Shown here: piece after piece, positions 22,898 to 33,899 of the stretch
Numbering within the stretch: position 1 is the stretch's first letter
How the letters are laid out: each line of letters opens with the position of its first letter
DNA from: Isoetes taiwanensis
Lineage: Eukaryota > Streptophyta > Lycopodiopsida > Isoetales > Isoetaceae
Reading direction: 5' to 3'
Assembly: GCA_021234155.1 (NCBI GenBank)
Contig: JAJEKV010000125.1
Location: 627,178-691,177 of the forward strand
DNA length: 64,000 nt
Made by a program: the position numbers and the translations under genes
Notes under the pieces: generated by a model
Seen by the model: only the letters and a program-made list of their open reading frames with translations
The model's database searches: none
What the model was told of the DNA's origin: nothing

Positions 22898-24644
22898 ATC
22901 AGTCTACAATTGGAACATAAGGAGTGGGAGCTAATGACAATATCTCATAATTGCGGTGAATTTGCAAGCCATATAGATCGAGATTTGCATCGAATCTATA
23001 TATACAACACAGGTATCAGTTCAAGAATACATTGGCCATCTTAACATAATAAATATAGCTATCAGTTCAAGAATACAATGACCATCTGAACATTATAAAT
23101 ATATAAAGATTATGATAATTTATAAGCTCTTGGTAATTACTTACAAGTAACTAAGATTGAATAGGTTTCAGAGTGTGAAAGAAATACTTAATGTGGGAGA
23201 ATTAGAAGCCATATATCTGCATTAATTTCAATAGTCTTAATGTTTGAGCATGATTATGAGGATACTAACCATCTAGCTTACACAGCAGCAGACATTCAAC
23301 GACATCTCGATGCCCTGGACACATTCAGCCAAGCGACTGATATGCGCGTCAACCTAGCCAAGAATAAGGTGGTTCTCATATCATCCTCACATCAGCCGAG
23401 GATCCCCTCCTTCAGTTACCGAGGGCAGAATGTGGAAGTGGCATCCACATACAAATATTTGGGAGTGGAGTTTCCTTCTACTATGCACTGGGACACATCC
23501 ATATGCTACGAGTGACGGCGGGCTGGAAGGCACTATATGCAATGCAAAATAATAGTCATAGAGCAGAGTTGTATGATTGGGCCCATTAGTCACACCTGTT
23601 CAAGGTCTTAGTGGAGCATGTCCTTTTATATGGGGTTGAAGTATAGAGCCCAGTAGTATCCCTCGCTACCTGGAATGACTTGGAGCAGGTGCAGAAAGCC
23701 TTCTTGGTATGAGCAAACAGTCCCATATCAAATTCTACTGCAGGAGACGGGATTCTTGCCTCTTCAGAGGGTGGCCCTTGATCGCCACATTGTCTATATT
23801 TAGAAGGTGGTCAATATGGACGATGCTTATTTCCCTAACCTTGCTTATATCATAGGAATGGAGCCGCAGCGCCTCAAGGCCTGCTGAGGGAAAAGAGAGC
23901 TCAATGGTTGGCTAGATGGAATGTGCAGGAGCACAGGTGCATACATGTGCAAACAGAGACAGATCGCCATAGCTTGAGGCAATATCTTGATGCTTGCTTC
24001 CTCAACAAGCTTTGGGATGCCAGTGCCCTTGAACAGGTCAAGACAACACACTACCAGCGCCACATAAATCCCACATTGGAACGAGGCCTGCAATGCTACC
24101 TGCGTACCCACTACCCTATGAAAAGGCACAGACTCATTGCCTCCATTCACACAGGGGCACACTATCTTCGAATTGAGACGGGCAGATGGATTAGTGAGCC
24201 ATGCCAGGATAGGCTCTGTCAATGCTGCCAAATGGGAGTCATTGAGGATGAATCTCATACCCTTCAAAGCTGCCCAGCATATGATCAAATCCGGATGCGC
24301 TATGCTGAGTTGGGTAGGTCTGGCCAGCCGCTACATGTGACATTAAGCATGGCTTCCGTGCGGGTGCTGGGATCATACCTTCAAGAGGTTATGGACATGC
24401 GAGATCAGCTATGTCCTCGGACACACACTTGACATGTATATATACATTTATTTCATGATGATGTATACTTGTACAGTTTGAGAACATTCCTTAATACTGC
24501 CACGGTTTTTCCCTCGAAAACCCTTCGGGACGGGGGTTTTTTTAACCCGGACAGTAATAAGTTTGCTATGCTCCTTCCCCATAGGCCGATTGGTCTCAGT
24601 GGACGATAAAAATCATTCTTTCTTTCTTTCTTTCTTTCTTTATA
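22898..24644 (+). mobile_element. LINE, 5'-truncated, with (TTCT)n tail and 14-bp flanking repeat
   Basis: The C-terminal half of a LINE reverse transcriptase is readable: TDMRVNLAKNKVVLISSS and YKYLGVEFP at 23,240-23,515, then after frame breaks a C-terminal domain at 23,908-24,432. That domain has RLIASIHTGAHYLRIETGRW, a Cys/His knuckle RLCQCC..G.IEDESHTLQSCPAY, and a stop at 24,432. The 3' UTR ends in the family block CCGATTGGTCTC...GGACGATAAAAA and a (TTCT)n tail (24,616-24,640). The 14 bases GACATAAGAACCAT occur at 22,884-22,897 and again at 24,645-24,658, as expected of a target duplication. The first ~330 bp inside these marks do not look like LINE sequence, so the left boundary is uncertain. 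Confidence 0.75.
22899..22995 (-). other. Possible terminal exon of an unknown gene
   Basis: A minus-strand stretch reads FDANLDLYGLQIHRNYEI, continues coherently and ends with a stop at 22,899. I do not recognise it; it could be a host exon or part of the element. Confidence 0.15.
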
Positions 24645-24659
24645 GACATAAGAACCATG

Positions 24660-26420
24660 AAACTTAGACAAGTAGTTACTTGTCTCTACAACACAGTCAT
24701 GGTTGAACTCTCCTTTCCTTTATAAAGCCTAATTGCATAGCCTAATTGCATAGATAATACTATTGGGGTTAAACTAGGATGTTCTTGTTTCCTGGCAATT
24801 TTTGATCTTTTTAGAGATGATTTGGGAGGGTGTTAGCTAGACTTGATGGACTTGGAGCAAAACTAGATTTAGTCGGTAATATTATATGGCAGGCCAACAT
24901 GAAGAGCCTGGTCTCTCCAAAAAATGTTGGCAAGAGATTGAAAAAATTCAAAAGCAATTTTTTTTTCCCTAGGAATTCAATGTGAAATCTTAGACATCAG
25001 ATTGCATGTTCCTTGCTGGCAGGTTTACTGCCCTGGAAGCAGAGGTGCTTTGCAGAACCATCATCAACATGGATAGGGCTTTTGCTATGGTTTCGGATAG
25101 ATGTCCTAGGTTAGCATTAAGACAGTCAAGATAAAAAGATGAGAAGCTAGATGGCTTGGACATGGGATATGGCCAACATCAACAAAGTTTAAGGAGGTCC
25201 TTGAACAGGTAAGAGGTATAGCAGTTAAAAAATGTGGCAGCTAAATCCAGACGAAGCCACAAAGAAAAGATTTTACTTAGAAGAAATAAATGACCTAAGG
25301 GTTTATACTGATCAGCTAAGATTGTCATCTCATACTTCACATATTGAGACCGATAGAATGCATGGGTTAGTTCAAGAAAAAAGATTTTTTCTTGGTTCTT
25401 TGGACCCAAAGCTGCAGACAGAAAAACATGCTCTACTAGAATGCTAATCCTATGAATATATGAGAGCCAAACATGGATTTCACATGTGTACCTAGATTGA
25501 GTTCATATGTTAGAGAAGTGTAGAAAGAAAGAGAAGACATGATTGGTCCATTCAATCTTATGGAAGAGTATGAATCTACTAATGCTCTAGAGTGAGTGCA
25601 TACCAGTCTTGTATACTTTTGCCATAAAGGCCTGGGGGCCTAAATGGCTTGATCAATACAATTTACGATACTCAGAGACATGAGAGGGATAGCATACGGC
25701 CAGACCGAGGGTATTATGCAAAAAAAAAATTGAGGGCCATTTTGTGTATGGCGAAATGTCGGCGGGAGGCCCGAGACATTTTAACCATACACAAATAACC
25801 TTTTTTTTAACCAAGGGATCAGGGTTATCATACTGCTTAACATGATCAAGTGTTTATTTGGATCAAACGGAAGGATCGGGCTCGCTGGCATTTGCGATGG
25901 CATAACATCCTAGTGTGTTATAGTTGATAATGTGTTATAGCTGATAACAGAATTTGATCCAGCGGCTGAGATCTGATCTCAGCCTATAAATGTGAGGATC
26001 ACGTTGTTAAGGATATTCGCAACATGCAGTACTAGAAGTCGAGTGAGATTTCCAAGTGCCATTGGGATTATAAAATATGGTAATTTATGAATAAAAAACG
26101 CATTTTCTCTTGGTTGATTGTGAGGTCCTGCATTTATTGGTATCACATTTGAACGTAAGAACCAAACGTTCCACTCTAAATGTCAAGGTTTAGACTAACT
26201 TTTGTTTATTAGATTAGATTAGCATTGTGGATAATGTTGTTAGCTGGCAAAATAGCATAGTGGGAATAGCTTATGTCATCCACCATGTGTTACTGCAAAA
26301 GAGTGTTGAAAGTCTTTGCAATCTATGCAAATTGCAGATGCTCTTTGCCTACAAAATTAAATATCCTGCTGTCAAACTCGACTCTTGAATAATGCAAAAA
26401 CAGAGCATTTCTTGAAGCTC
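24660..26420. other. No recognised gene; hairpin at 25,741-25,795
   Basis: Open frames around 25,230-25,450 (for example MWQLNPDEATKKRFYLEEIN) have no family I recognise and may be transposon debris. An inverted repeat, TTTGTGTATGGCGAAATGTC against GACATTTTAACCATACACAAA, lies at 25,741-25,795 with a GC-rich loop, and may be a small MITE core. Confidence 0.4.
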
Positions 26421-26425
26421 TGGCT

Positions 26426-29191
26426 ATGGCGGCATCCCTCCAGCTCCTCCTCCTCACTCTCTGCGCCTTCTTCCTCTTAGTTTTCTCCCAAGAAGGTATG
26501 TCTCTGTTTCTGTCTTCCTTTCTTCCTTTGCAATGTAGCTAAATATGTTAAAGTTTCAACTCTGCTGCATTAGGCTACCCTAAAATGATCTTCAATATAT
26601 GATCCGAGATTTCTTTTCAACATTTTTTTGGCCGATTTTAGGATTCACAAGCCTTGATTGTGGCGGCAGTAGCAGCTACAAAGAAAAGGGCATTTCTTGG
26701 ATATCAGATGAGGGCTTAATATCATCAGGAACGAATGCAACTCTCAAGGATTCATCCCTCCCTAAATATTTAAAAACTCTGCGATATTTCACAGCCAATG
26801 GATCGCATTGTTATACTCTAAATGCTACCGTAAACAGAAGGCATCTAGTGAGGGCATCCTTTTACTACGGCAATTATGATAACAAATCTTTGTGGCCCTC
26901 TTTCGAGCTCCAAATCGACGGGGTTTTTTGGCAAAATGTGTCTGGCAGTCTGCAGGAGAATAGTAGCAGCTACTCTGTTTATGAAGCAATTGTCAGCTCT
27001 CAAGGAAGCAATATTAGCGTGTGTCTTAGCAGCTCTAATCCGTCTAATGTGCCCTTCATTTCTGCTCTAGAATCAAGACTCCTTCCTGCAGGGAATTATT
27101 CCTATAATGAGACTGGAAATACTTTATATCTGAAATATCGGCAGGATCTGGGTGCAAAATCTAACGTGAGGTAAAGGTTTTTTACCTAAGAATTTCTGCA
27201 CCTCTCATTTTAATAGTTCTCTGTTTTGGGTTTTTTGCGTTCCTGATTTGGGTTTTCATCTGGTAACATTTTCTGTACGTTTTTTTCAGTTCTAACAAGC
27301 TCTGAATGTTCAATCTTCTATGGAACTTGAAAATTTTTCCCTGTTTTTGCAGATACTCAGACGATCCATATGATCGGATCTGGTATGCCCAGCCAAATCC
27401 ACCAGCCAAAACCACCGCTGTAACCTTCTCAGCAAACAAAGTAAAGATTGCATTGGGAGGAATAGGAGATGATCCTCCAATAAAAGTCTTAGAAACAGGA
27501 TTCGAAGGAGCAAGTGATAAATCTGCGCTAAATTATAGTCTCGATTTGGGGTCTTCTCAATCAACATACTACATAAATCTATACTTCTCAGATTTCAGAT
27601 CATCAAGGAGTTCCAAAGATATATGCATGTTCACTGTGTTTGTGAAACTGAACGGGTACAGCTTAAACGATTCTACAGTGCTGGAGAAACAGAGCGCTGC
27701 ATTTTACACAGCCTGGGTTCCATATGGAGAGGAAGGATCATCTCAGATATTAGATGTATCGATACTTCCTACTTCCAATTCAACATTAGCGCCTGTGTTA
27801 AGTGCGGTTGAGGTCTACAGTGTTGGAAGCTCTATCAATTCTACTTCCCCAACTGCATCATCTCCTCCTCCAAGTAAGTCACAAGCTCTTTTCTCTTTTA
27901 CATGTTCTAACCTATCATCCATTCCTAATTATCAAAACTAAGAAAAAGAAATCTCATTGTCTAGGGGATCCAATACATGCCATACTCTTAAAGGCTTATC
28001 CTAGAATTCTAGATCCAGCTGCTATTACTTAATTCCAGCTTCAAAATAAGGCCTAAAAACCAACGCACACATATCACATATGAGATTTTGGTCATTTAAC
28101 CCTAAGAACCAATGTACTCATAACCATATAGATAACTAACGACTTAGATAACTAACAACTCTACCAATGTATGACTATACTTAAATCCATTTGCATCTGC
28201 AGACAAAAGATAGTTGGTGCCTATATTGGAAGTGAAGAATCCCTACTCTCCTCTTTAGCATTCATCTCCTCTCTTTGTGAGCCAAGGTCTCTTGCATTAG
28301 GTAAAGGTATGTGGGTTTAATTGACCAAGCAAAGGTACAAGTAGGAAATAGGGATTAGGTCATATAATCCAAATAGTGCAAAGTTGCAAAATCTCAGTGT
28401 GGGATAGTCTTACCTTGAATTGGGGGATTCTAGAGGGACTTTTATTCTCCTCTAGGATACTCAGAGGCAATTGCACATTTAATGGCTTATTACATAGTTT
28501 GGGACCAGAATTCCCATGTGTAGCTCGGCTTCACTCCAAGGGCATTTCAATCCATATTTGGCTCGGTGCTATTGGGTCAATTATTTCCGTTCAAGGTAAG
28601 ACTATCCAATGCCACCTTGTAGAATTCTTTGAGCGAAATTGTAGCAAAGGAATTGAGTTTAAAAGATTCACAACATTGATAAATGTCATGTAAAAACCTC
28701 CTCAATCAAAATTATAGTTATCCTTGCATTTTGCATCCTGTCCCTTTCACTAATGAAACATGGAGCAATATGTATTGAATGAAAGCAAACATGCAGCAAT
28801 GTGGTTTAGAATTTTTGATTGAAGTTCTAAAACTATAGAAACCGAGTGCAGCGTATTACCTTTGCATTGATATAGTTAGCTGCTATGAATGAGAAATTTC
28901 TTAAGCGGATAAGGAGGTCATCTATGTCATGGACCACACACTCAAGTTTCCATAATGCATGACCGTAAATACATCATCTTTGTACAAATATCGAACGAGA
29001 AGTTTGATGTTCCCTAGTATTAGAAGTCGTATAAAAATTTTCATTACAGAATTTTGGTAGTTATATGTTTCTAACGTTGATTTCTTCTTTTTTAAGCAGA
29101 GAAGAGTGATGCAACTAGCATAAAGCATAAAGCCGTAGTAATATCTCTCTTCACTATTCTCCTCGAGTTTTGCCTTGCAATTATTGTTTAA
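26426..29191 (+). CDS. Malectin-like membrane protein, no LRR or kinase (four exons)
   Basis: Predicted exons: 26,426-26,495, 26,642-27,170, 27,353-27,873 and 29,100-29,191. All introns are GT-AG (donors GTATGT, GTAAAG, GTAAGT) and the phases join in frame to 403 residues. Residues 1-23 form a signal peptide (MAASLQLLLLTLCAFFLL...). Residues ~24-370 match the malectin-like extracellular domain of plant receptor kinases: FTSLDCGGSSSYKEKGISW, the NRRHLVRASFYYGNYD block, FELQIDGVFWQNV, LYLKYRQDLGA, then RYSDDPYDRIWYAQP after intron 2. Many N-x-S/T sites are present. A Ser/Pro hinge leads to exon 4, which encodes KKSDATSIKHKAVVIS and a hydrophobic segment LFTILLEFCLAIIV, then a stop. The product would be an extracellular, membrane-anchored cell-surface protein. 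Normal family members continue into LRRs and a kinase; here the chain ends right after the membrane segment. Either this is a true receptor-like protein or the stop truncates an older kinase gene. Exon 4 is inferred from phase and hydrophobicity. Confidence 0.75.
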
Positions 29192-29590
29192 TTTCATCAC
29201 GCATATGGTATTTAGAAAAGACTCAAAAGTTTTGTATCTTAATATAAAATATTAGTGTTGTCAACTATCACTCATATATAAAGCATGTTCCTTTTTTGCT
29301 TCTTTCTATTTTCTTTGATGCGAAAAAAACCTGAGAGAGACACGTGTCTTTGAAAAAGAATGAAAAAAAAAAAAGGAGTGATGGCTTCTGAAATTGGCTG
29401 GAAGGATTGCCCGGATCTATGGAAAGATTGCGGCCCTGCGGACCTGCTGTGCTAGGCAGGTAGTACACGCTCCGAGGTCATAACTGGGACCAATCTTGAA
29501 ATATTTGGCATTGATGAGAGATTCCGAGCAATTTAAGGAGTCAGCCTCAAAATCTCCTATATATTTTCCTTACCCGGCCGATTGGTTCGA
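29192..29590. other. No recognised gene
   Basis: AT-rich spacer; possible 3' UTR of the malectin-like gene at its left side. A degenerate A-rich tract lies at 29,365-29,380. Confidence 0.3.
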
Positions 29591-29817
29591 TGGAATGGCT
29601 TCAAGGAAGCGGAAGTTTGCTGAGTTCATCTCAAGGTTTTACAATAATCTACAAAAATCAAGGATGTAAACTGTGCTGGGGTGTCTCGTTTTCCCAAATT
29701 TAGGAATGAAGCATAACACCCACTTCAATTCTCTACAGCGCCGCTTGAAAATCTCTTGGATCCGAGCAACACCAAGCTGATTCTGCCCTTGCCATCAAAA
29801 TTTCATGCTTGGGCAGC

Positions 29818-30441
29818 CTAAATTTTGCGAGCTCTGCCTGTAAACATTTCGATTACTGTGCAACCCACAGACCATATATGCGGCGAGCCTCCGCATTTCG
29901 CTGGCCACTTTCGGCCATCCGCGGAGGAGTGCCCTTCATTTTGAACACGAGACATTCTCGGATACGTTGCAGCCCCAAAATCGCCAATTTCACCCCAGAT
30001 AATCCAACCGAACATTTTTCCCTTTTATATCCCCATGAACAATCCCTCTTACGTGCGGGTATTCAATCCCAGTAAAAATCCCTCTCGTGAGCGATCTAAC
30101 AAAACTGCTCCTCCAATTTTCCCCAAATTATTTTGTCGGATCGGCCGGACTTCCTCCGGAACATATTCTAAAACACATTCCTCATCCTTTTTGCGTTTTT
30201 CGTCGGACCAATCTCCTCCTAGGCACTTAACCACATGATCGGAATCTAATATCTGTAAAATTTCTAACTCATTCTCCAGCGCCATTAATTGGGCCCTATT
30301 CTTATCGTTGCATTCAACAGATTTCACAGCAAACAGACCTCCATTCTCTGCATTCATCGCCAAATTGACCTTCCCAAAAGACCCAGCACCTAAAAGATGA
30401 CCCCGAACCCAGGATATAACCGTTTCCTTTGAAGCTTCCAT
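29818..30441 (-). pseudogene. MAPKKK-type protein kinase, frameshifted
   Basis: The start MEASKETVISWVRGHLLGAG at 30,441 leads into SFGKVNLA (Gly-loop), FAVKSVE (catalytic Lys) and an acidic E of helix C. A frameshift near 30,150 disrupts the chain; in other frames the catalytic loop HGDIKGKNV (about 30,010-30,040) and DFGAAT (about 29,970-29,985) follow. IWSVGCTVIEMFTGR completes subdomain IX. The HGDIKGKNV form and intronless layout match the plant MAPKKK17/18-like clade that feeds stress MAP kinase cascades. The C-lobe decays after 29,818. Base composition is more GC-rich than its surroundings. Confidence 0.8.
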
Positions 30442-30449
30442 ATCCGAAG

Positions 30450-31290
30450 CTATCGATCACAAAAACCGCGCAGAATGTCTAATGCAGATTTGAATTCAAG
30501 CTCATCATTCTATAGGGGGGCAATGAAGCCCACTTCGAAAATGAAGTTAAACAGTTGCACTATAACTCTCACAAGGACTTTGAGAGCATTTAATGTTTGA
30601 GCTTTAGCCAAGTTAGAAGAGAAGATAAGTAAGGGCTTTTTTCCATGATAAAATACTTTTAAGGGCCTACCATGCTTTGAACTCATATTGTTTTTAGATA
30701 TTCAAGGTATGATAGTGAAACATGGGGCATCATGTCTCCAAAGATTGTTATCACTGCTTAGATAAAGGGTGTAACTCTGTTACCTTAAAATGTTCTCAAA
30801 GGATCTTTAAGTTGTCATTTAGAATAAGCAAGTGGGGGCTCCATAATTAAAAGCAACAATTTTTTAACCCCATGAGCACTGAAACATATGGCAAGAATAC
30901 ATGTTCAACTCCTGCATGTTTTCCCTATTGATTTAGTTGAAGCCCGTTATTGTATCCAGGGCTGGTATTATCTAAAATATCTTATGTACTGTCATTTTTC
31001 GTTTGCAAGTGGGATAGAACAAAAGAAATGTTTGCGGTGGCCAAAGGCATGGCTTTTGCGTTTTTTGGGAAATAATTTGGAGATTACGGTTCTCCAACTT
31101 AGACACATTTAGTTCAATTCTGCAAGCCCATAACTGAGATCCTTGTTGACTTGATACAAAAATCTACTTTGTCGTGAGTTGGGCAAGAGAAATGTTCGCG
31201 GCGGCCTTGGCCGCCGTGATAAATTTCTTGTATAATTAATTCTATGTGTAATTATATATATTTTGGCTGGAATTCATAATGATAGGAATT
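30450..31290. other. No gene; contains two GC hairpin motifs
   Basis: GAAATGTTCGCGGCGGCC followed by the mirror GGCCGCCG occurs near 31,189-31,216, with a decayed relative at 31,024-31,045. A third copy is at 56,447-56,475. Otherwise nothing recognised. Confidence 0.4.
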
Positions 31291-31301
31291 TATATAAAGC
31301 T

Positions 31302-31345
31302 TATCATCCATGGAGACCAAAAGGTCCATGGGACCCAAACAAAGA
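31302..31345 (-). mobile_element. LINE 3' end fragment
   Basis: TTATCATCCATGGAGACCAA then GTCCATGGGACCCAAACAA, the family's conserved 3'-terminal block. Little or no LINE body follows that I can recognise. Confidence 0.55.
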
Positions 31346-31639
31346 AAGGAAGGCTATGTAGATTCTTGATGCCTTTTAAAAATCTTTTATAAGCAAAACC
31401 AAGTAGCAACTTTGGTTGATACAATAGCATCACGAACAATAATAAACATGCTATAACTATACCAATACTATATGGAAGCAAGCCAGGAAATGTGAATCCC
31501 CTACCACATGGGCAACAAGAGAGGCCATAAAATGCATAGTACAACAAAATTTTTTTTTTTTTTTTTTTTTGAGAGAGAGAGAGAGATAGCGAGAATTTTT
31601 TGTATTATATGAAATAAGAAGTACATTGTTTTAGAAACA

Positions 31640-32530
31640 CATAAAGGAAGGAAGGAAGTTTATTTTAACGTCCACGGAGGCCAGAGGCCTATGAGATGGT
31701 ACATGCAGAGAACAGGCAAAAAGCCAAAAACCCCAACACAAAAAACAAACAATGTAACTGTACAGTAGATCCCTACTACCGGGATGAAAAACCCCCACTT
31801 GGGAGGAAAACCCCTAACAGTAGGCTCTCAAATACCATGCCCCAGAAGAGCAAGTCGGCCGGCCAAAATCTGCGGGATGTAAGCTCCGGTCAGCGCCACC
31901 ATAGGTGATGCGAGTGGCGATGTAGCGGTGTGTCGAGCATCTAAGATCGATTATGTAATCGCTGGGACATGGGCATATCTTTGGGCACCACCGGAGGGCA
32001 TGGTGCTCATCCTCTATCACGTGCATCTCACAACCACGACATATCCTTTTCCTCCCAGGGGATCCGTGCCGCCATTCAGCCCCCCAGCGACTGTTTCAAT
32101 GCTGAGGTAATGGGAACCCGTCCTTATGGCAGCAATAGCTCTCCATTTCTTCATAGAGATGTGTGCTTTCAAGCACCAGATGGGGTCCATGCTCAAGGTA
32201 GGGATTAATCGGCGTGATAGTCGTGTCTTGGGCTTTGCAAGAGTAGAGGCATCCCGCGAGTGGCAGCATAGCCCGCATCCAATTGCCCATTCGTGCATCG
32301 AGAATGCGCCGGTGCCACCATCATTTGGTAATCTATAGACCACCTCATAAACCATCCCTTACGAGTGCTGCGTGCCATACCCTCTCAAATATTTGGAGGC
32401 CCCTGCGTTAACAACCGCGACTGTGGAGGCAAGCGATGCTCATCCATCCCATCCACCTTATGGAAGCAAGTAAGATGCTGCGCATAGTAGAATCTTTGTA
32501 AAGGCGAACCCCGTCTCATACAACAAAATC
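31640..32530 (-). mobile_element. LINE 3' portion with (GGAA)n tail
   Basis: On the minus strand the C-terminal domain MKKWRAIAAIRTGSHYLSIE (32,130-32,200 region) is recognisable as a relative of the LINE ending at 24,644. It is followed by a zinc-knuckle remnant with H and C residues (about 31,960-32,010) and a G/C-rich 3' UTR. The conserved block (31,668-31,700, plus-strand TTAACGTCCACGGAGGCC) comes next, with the tail GGAAGGAAGGAAG at 31,646-31,660. The coding part is frameshifted. Confidence 0.65.
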
Positions 32531-33190
32531 GATACGGTGTCCTTCACTCCCAAGCTATATGTCAAGAAAGCTTTACGCACCCTTTCCAACCTATCCCACG
32601 TGTTTTGCTGGCTTGGGCCCCGGACCTCCACCCCATGTAGCGAGCAGAAACTCGACCAAAGCCCTAAGCGGGTGTGCTCTCCTCGCCCGATCCACGAGAT
32701 CTATCCCAGGCAACGCTGGCGTTTTTGCCGCGCATATAGAGCCTTCCGACTGCCTTTGGATTACTATAGGAGTAATCTCAACATCTGTGTCCTTTATGTG
32801 CACCAAACTTATTCTACTCTATAAGCTTATTAAGCGCATAAAATCCTCCCATATGGTAACCAGAGTAGCCAAGATGGTGCTAGAAAAGAAGGCTCCCGAA
32901 AAATCTTTCAATGTCTGAAGACTCACAGTAGAAAATCTAGAAGTAATAAGAAGTGGAGAAAGTACATGGCATTGCTCGATGTTGAGCTCCAGATTTCTGT
33001 ATAACTGCATCAATATAGCATTAAATTCGAAGCACCTCGACATAGCAGTATCGAGTGAACCTATTCCAAGCAACAAAAGTAGACTCGGCTATGTCCAAGC
33101 AAGATAACCAACAAATATCATTCTAGTATGAGCAACATAAACAGGAATTGAAGAAGAAATTGAGTATCTTCATCACTCTATAAGAAAAAT
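32530..33190. other. No recognised gene
   Basis: Some GC-richer frames at 32,540-32,800 could be more LINE body; nothing definite. The rest is AT-rich. Confidence 0.3.
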
Positions 33191-33195
33191 AGTAT

Positions 33196-33705
33196 TTTGT
33201 GATGTCCCCGAACCTAAACGAGGTGCGCCCTAGGCAACATTGATCATTGGATCCCTCCAACCTACGGCCCAGACCTTATGTTAGGGCCTCTAGGCACCAC
33301 CTCTTGTTTCGAATATGTAGCACAATAACAGGAGTTCCCAGGGGATAAACAATTTAATGGGTTGTTATATAAAAAAAACATAGATTTAAGATAAAATATA
33401 ATAACATTAGCTCACTGGTTATATTGGTCAAAGTAGTTTTACTAGGACACTGAGTTATTTTGGTAGAGGTTCGAATCCCCGTATTTCATGTTCAAAAACC
33501 TTAGGTAAAGCCGTATAAAGACTCGATATTCATCAAAACCTTAGGCGAATACATATTTCATATTTCAAAATCATAGGAGCCCCTAATCATAAATGACCAT
33601 AAGCGAAAGGGCACCTACAGGTGCCCAGAGGCTCCAACATATGATATAGGCTGTAGGATCGACGGATCCGACGACTGTGGCAGTCCCGGGAGCACCTCCT
33701 TTATG
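33196..33705 (+). repeat. Third copy of the tRNA-like repeat, with inverted arms
   Basis: The body (33,311-33,705) matches the units at 8113-8999, including TTAGCTCACTGG (A-box) and GGTTCGAATCCCC (B-box, about 33,468). Upstream, 33,205-33,300 is an inverted version of its own right end (ACGGCCCAGACC...TTAGGGCCTCTAGGC against the GGTGCCCAGAGGC end), so this copy is bounded by arms of ~95 bp in opposite orientation. Confidence 0.6.
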
Positions 33706-33719
33706 ATTGGGGATGGGTA

Positions 33720-33835
33720 TGATTTTGAAATATGAAATACAGGTTCGTCTAACGTTTTGGAATATAAAATATGAGGACTCATCTCTATACGGGTTCACCT
33801 AAGGTTTTTGAACATGAAATGCGGACTCATTTATT
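33720..33835 (-). repeat. Inverted partial copies of the tRNA-like repeat body
   Basis: Segments such as TTTTGAAATATGAAATACAGG and CTATACGGG..CACCTAAGG are reverse-complement relatives of the body at 33,480-33,560, in two short successive pieces. Confidence 0.45.
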
Positions 33836-33899
33836 TTTTCTATTGATTTTTTTTAGCACACCAGCCCTACCGGGCCTACAGCCTTTCTTGCAATTCTAG

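Noticed and set aside
28376-28693. Plus-strand frame of 105 codons between malectin exons 3 and 4
   Set aside because: Lies in the predicted intron, has no family resemblance and no splice sites that keep phase.
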